This document shows positions 63,322 to 64,000 of a stretch of 64,000 bases of DNA, piece after piece. Origin of the DNA: Hanleya hanleyi (Eukaryota; Mollusca; Polyplacophora; Lepidopleurida; Hanleyidae); contig JAVTVY010025079.1 in the NCBI GenBank assembly GCA_036873755.1, positions 1-64,000 on the forward strand, written 5' to 3'. The translations under genes and the position numbers were made by a program. The notes under the pieces are model-generated. The model saw nothing but the letters and a program-made list of their open reading frames with translations. It made no database searches and was not told the DNA's origin. The first letter of the stretch is position 1. Every line of letters starts with the position of its first letter.

Positions 63322-63532
63322 GTAACGCCCGTCAACACATAGCTTAACGCTTCAACGCCCTGGTGAATTAGCTCAGAAGCTCTGATTTTCATGGAATTGA
63401 CACTAATTCATCGAAATGCAGTGACGCCCATCGTTACGCCCGTCTCAATGCCTTAACGCCCGTCTCAACCCCGTCAACGTCCGTCTTAATGCCTTAACGC
63501 CCGTCTCAATACCTATCTCAAGGCGTGATGCA
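63322..63532 (-). repeat. 3' module (tail C) between two genes
   Basis: Same ordered blocks as tails A and B: CTTCAACGCCCTGGTGAATT, TGATTTTCATGGAATTGACA, CACTAATTCATCGAAATGCA and GTGACGCCCATCGTTACGCC. They are followed by an expanded CCCGTCTCAATGCCTTAACG repeat. It lies after the 63.56-63.90 kb gene and directly before the TATA box of the zinc-finger gene. Confidence 0.85.
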
Positions 63533-63559
63533 TTGTCGATCATCACTGGACGGACATCA

Positions 63560-63895
63560 TTATGTTCGAGGTTGAAGGAGATAATTTTCCGTCCCCAGCT
63601 GGGTCTTCATAAAGGTTTGAAATGCCTCACGCAGGGTCAGCAGATTCTGGGCACGGGTAGTTGTGTTGGTATTCTGATTGGGTATTATTTGTTTCTTATG
63701 CAGCAGAAGACATACGCGTGTCACCCATTGGATGTCATCTATGAGCGTGTTAAGGTGAGAACGCATGCGTTGGTGCTGAACGGTGGATGCACCTTGCGCT
63801 GTATCAATAATAGCATCGACATTGGCTTGACGTAACGCTTCGGCTAGAATATCCGCGTTGTCGGGTTCAGACAAGTTGGACTCTGCAGTGCTCAT
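63560..63895 (-). CDS. Small gene of the virus-like unit, 111 codons, unknown function
   Basis: A complete frame from ATG (63895) to stop. The start is supported by a TATA box 31-40 bp upstream. The product is hydrophilic and probably helical: an acidic start (residues 1-20), ILAEALRQANVDAIIDTA, then HLNTLIDDIQWVTRVCLLLHKK and a C-terminal AFQTFMKTQLG. No membrane segment or cysteine motif is seen. It is the only intact gene here with a clear core promoter. It lies in the same orientation as the zinc-finger gene and is separated from it by tail C, so the two probably belong to one element continuing beyond the window. I do not recognise the family. Confidence 0.6.
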   Translation of the reverse strand: MSTAESNLSEPDNADILAEALRQANVDAIIDTAQGASTVQHQRMRSHLNTLIDDIQWVTRVCLLLHKKQIIPNQNTNTTTRAQNLLTLREAFQTFMKTQLGTENYLLQPRT

Positions 63896-63925
63896 GGTGA
63901 AATGGGGGGACTAGTGCCGTGCGGT

Positions 63926-63934
63926 CTATTTATA
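63926..63934 (-). promoter_or_regulatory. TATA box of the 111-codon gene
   Basis: TATAAATAG on the minus strand (context CCACTATAAATAGACCGC), 31-40 bp before the ATG at 63895. This is a near-consensus TATA box with a very short predicted leader. Confidence 0.75.
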
Positions 63935-64000
63935 GTGGGACGTTTTTTTATCTTAATGATGCGTTCGAACAAATGTTTCTTTTCTGCTATTGCTCTGAAA

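Overview
This is eukaryotic, intergenic, repeat-dominated DNA, most likely from a marine invertebrate and probably a gastropod or other mollusc. The taxon is inferred from family resemblance: interspersed repeats with internal ~157-bp arrays like molluscan 'pearl' or Helentron-type elements, a GTGAGTGAGTGAG-headed SINE-like repeat, and the near absence of ordinary genes. I found no convincing host gene with introns, no rRNA, no tRNA I can defend, and no CRISPR array. Nearly every recognisable coding piece belongs to a mobile or virus-like element and is broken.

Layout. 0.6-6.6 kb is minisatellite: a GGCAGAATGG family, a 3-kb array of 40-bp units, then the first family again in inverted orientation. 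7.9-19 kb mixes short interspersed repeats (here called R), hairpin MITEs, a foldback element (11.5-13.2 kb), and two inverted copies of a 417/449-bp element (13.97 and 17.96 kb). Those two copies have clean 9-bp target duplications and carry a short reading frame conserved at codon level. 20.9-29.3 kb holds two copies of a hairpin-ended element with a ~157-bp tandem core. 30.7-33.5 kb is a second foldback element with the same terminal motif as the first. 35.4-36.5 kb is tandem duplications.

37.4-39.0 kb (+ strand) and 60.3-64 kb (- strand) contain relatives of a virus-like (Polinton/adintovirus-like) gene set. One is a C2H2 zinc finger fused to an A32-type packaging ATPase, broken by two frameshifts. 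The other is a zinc-finger, acidic-linker protein sharing the ATPase's C-terminus but lacking its P-loop domain. A further small gene of unknown function lies beside it. Compact TATA boxes precede these genes, and a common GGCGTTAAGGC-rich module follows each of them. A more decayed ATPase relic lies at 46.2-46.8 kb. Between the two sets are a satellite with an NRF1-like palindrome in every unit (39.0-40.4 kb), minisatellites, a Ty3/gypsy pol/gag relic (46.9-50.0 kb, - strand) interrupted by another retroelement, a LINE reverse transcriptase fragment (53.9-54.3 kb), and ~500-bp tandem units (57.9-59.1 kb). A 2.06-kb element inserted at a TA splits the 3' module of the right-hand virus-like copy; the left-hand copy gives the empty site.

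How the genes work together: the ATPase would package DNA into a capsid, and the zinc finger would bind DNA. No integrase, protein-primed polymerase, protease or capsid gene lies inside the window, so the virus-like units are partial here. Assignments rest on motif reading only; nothing was searched or computed beyond hand alignment.
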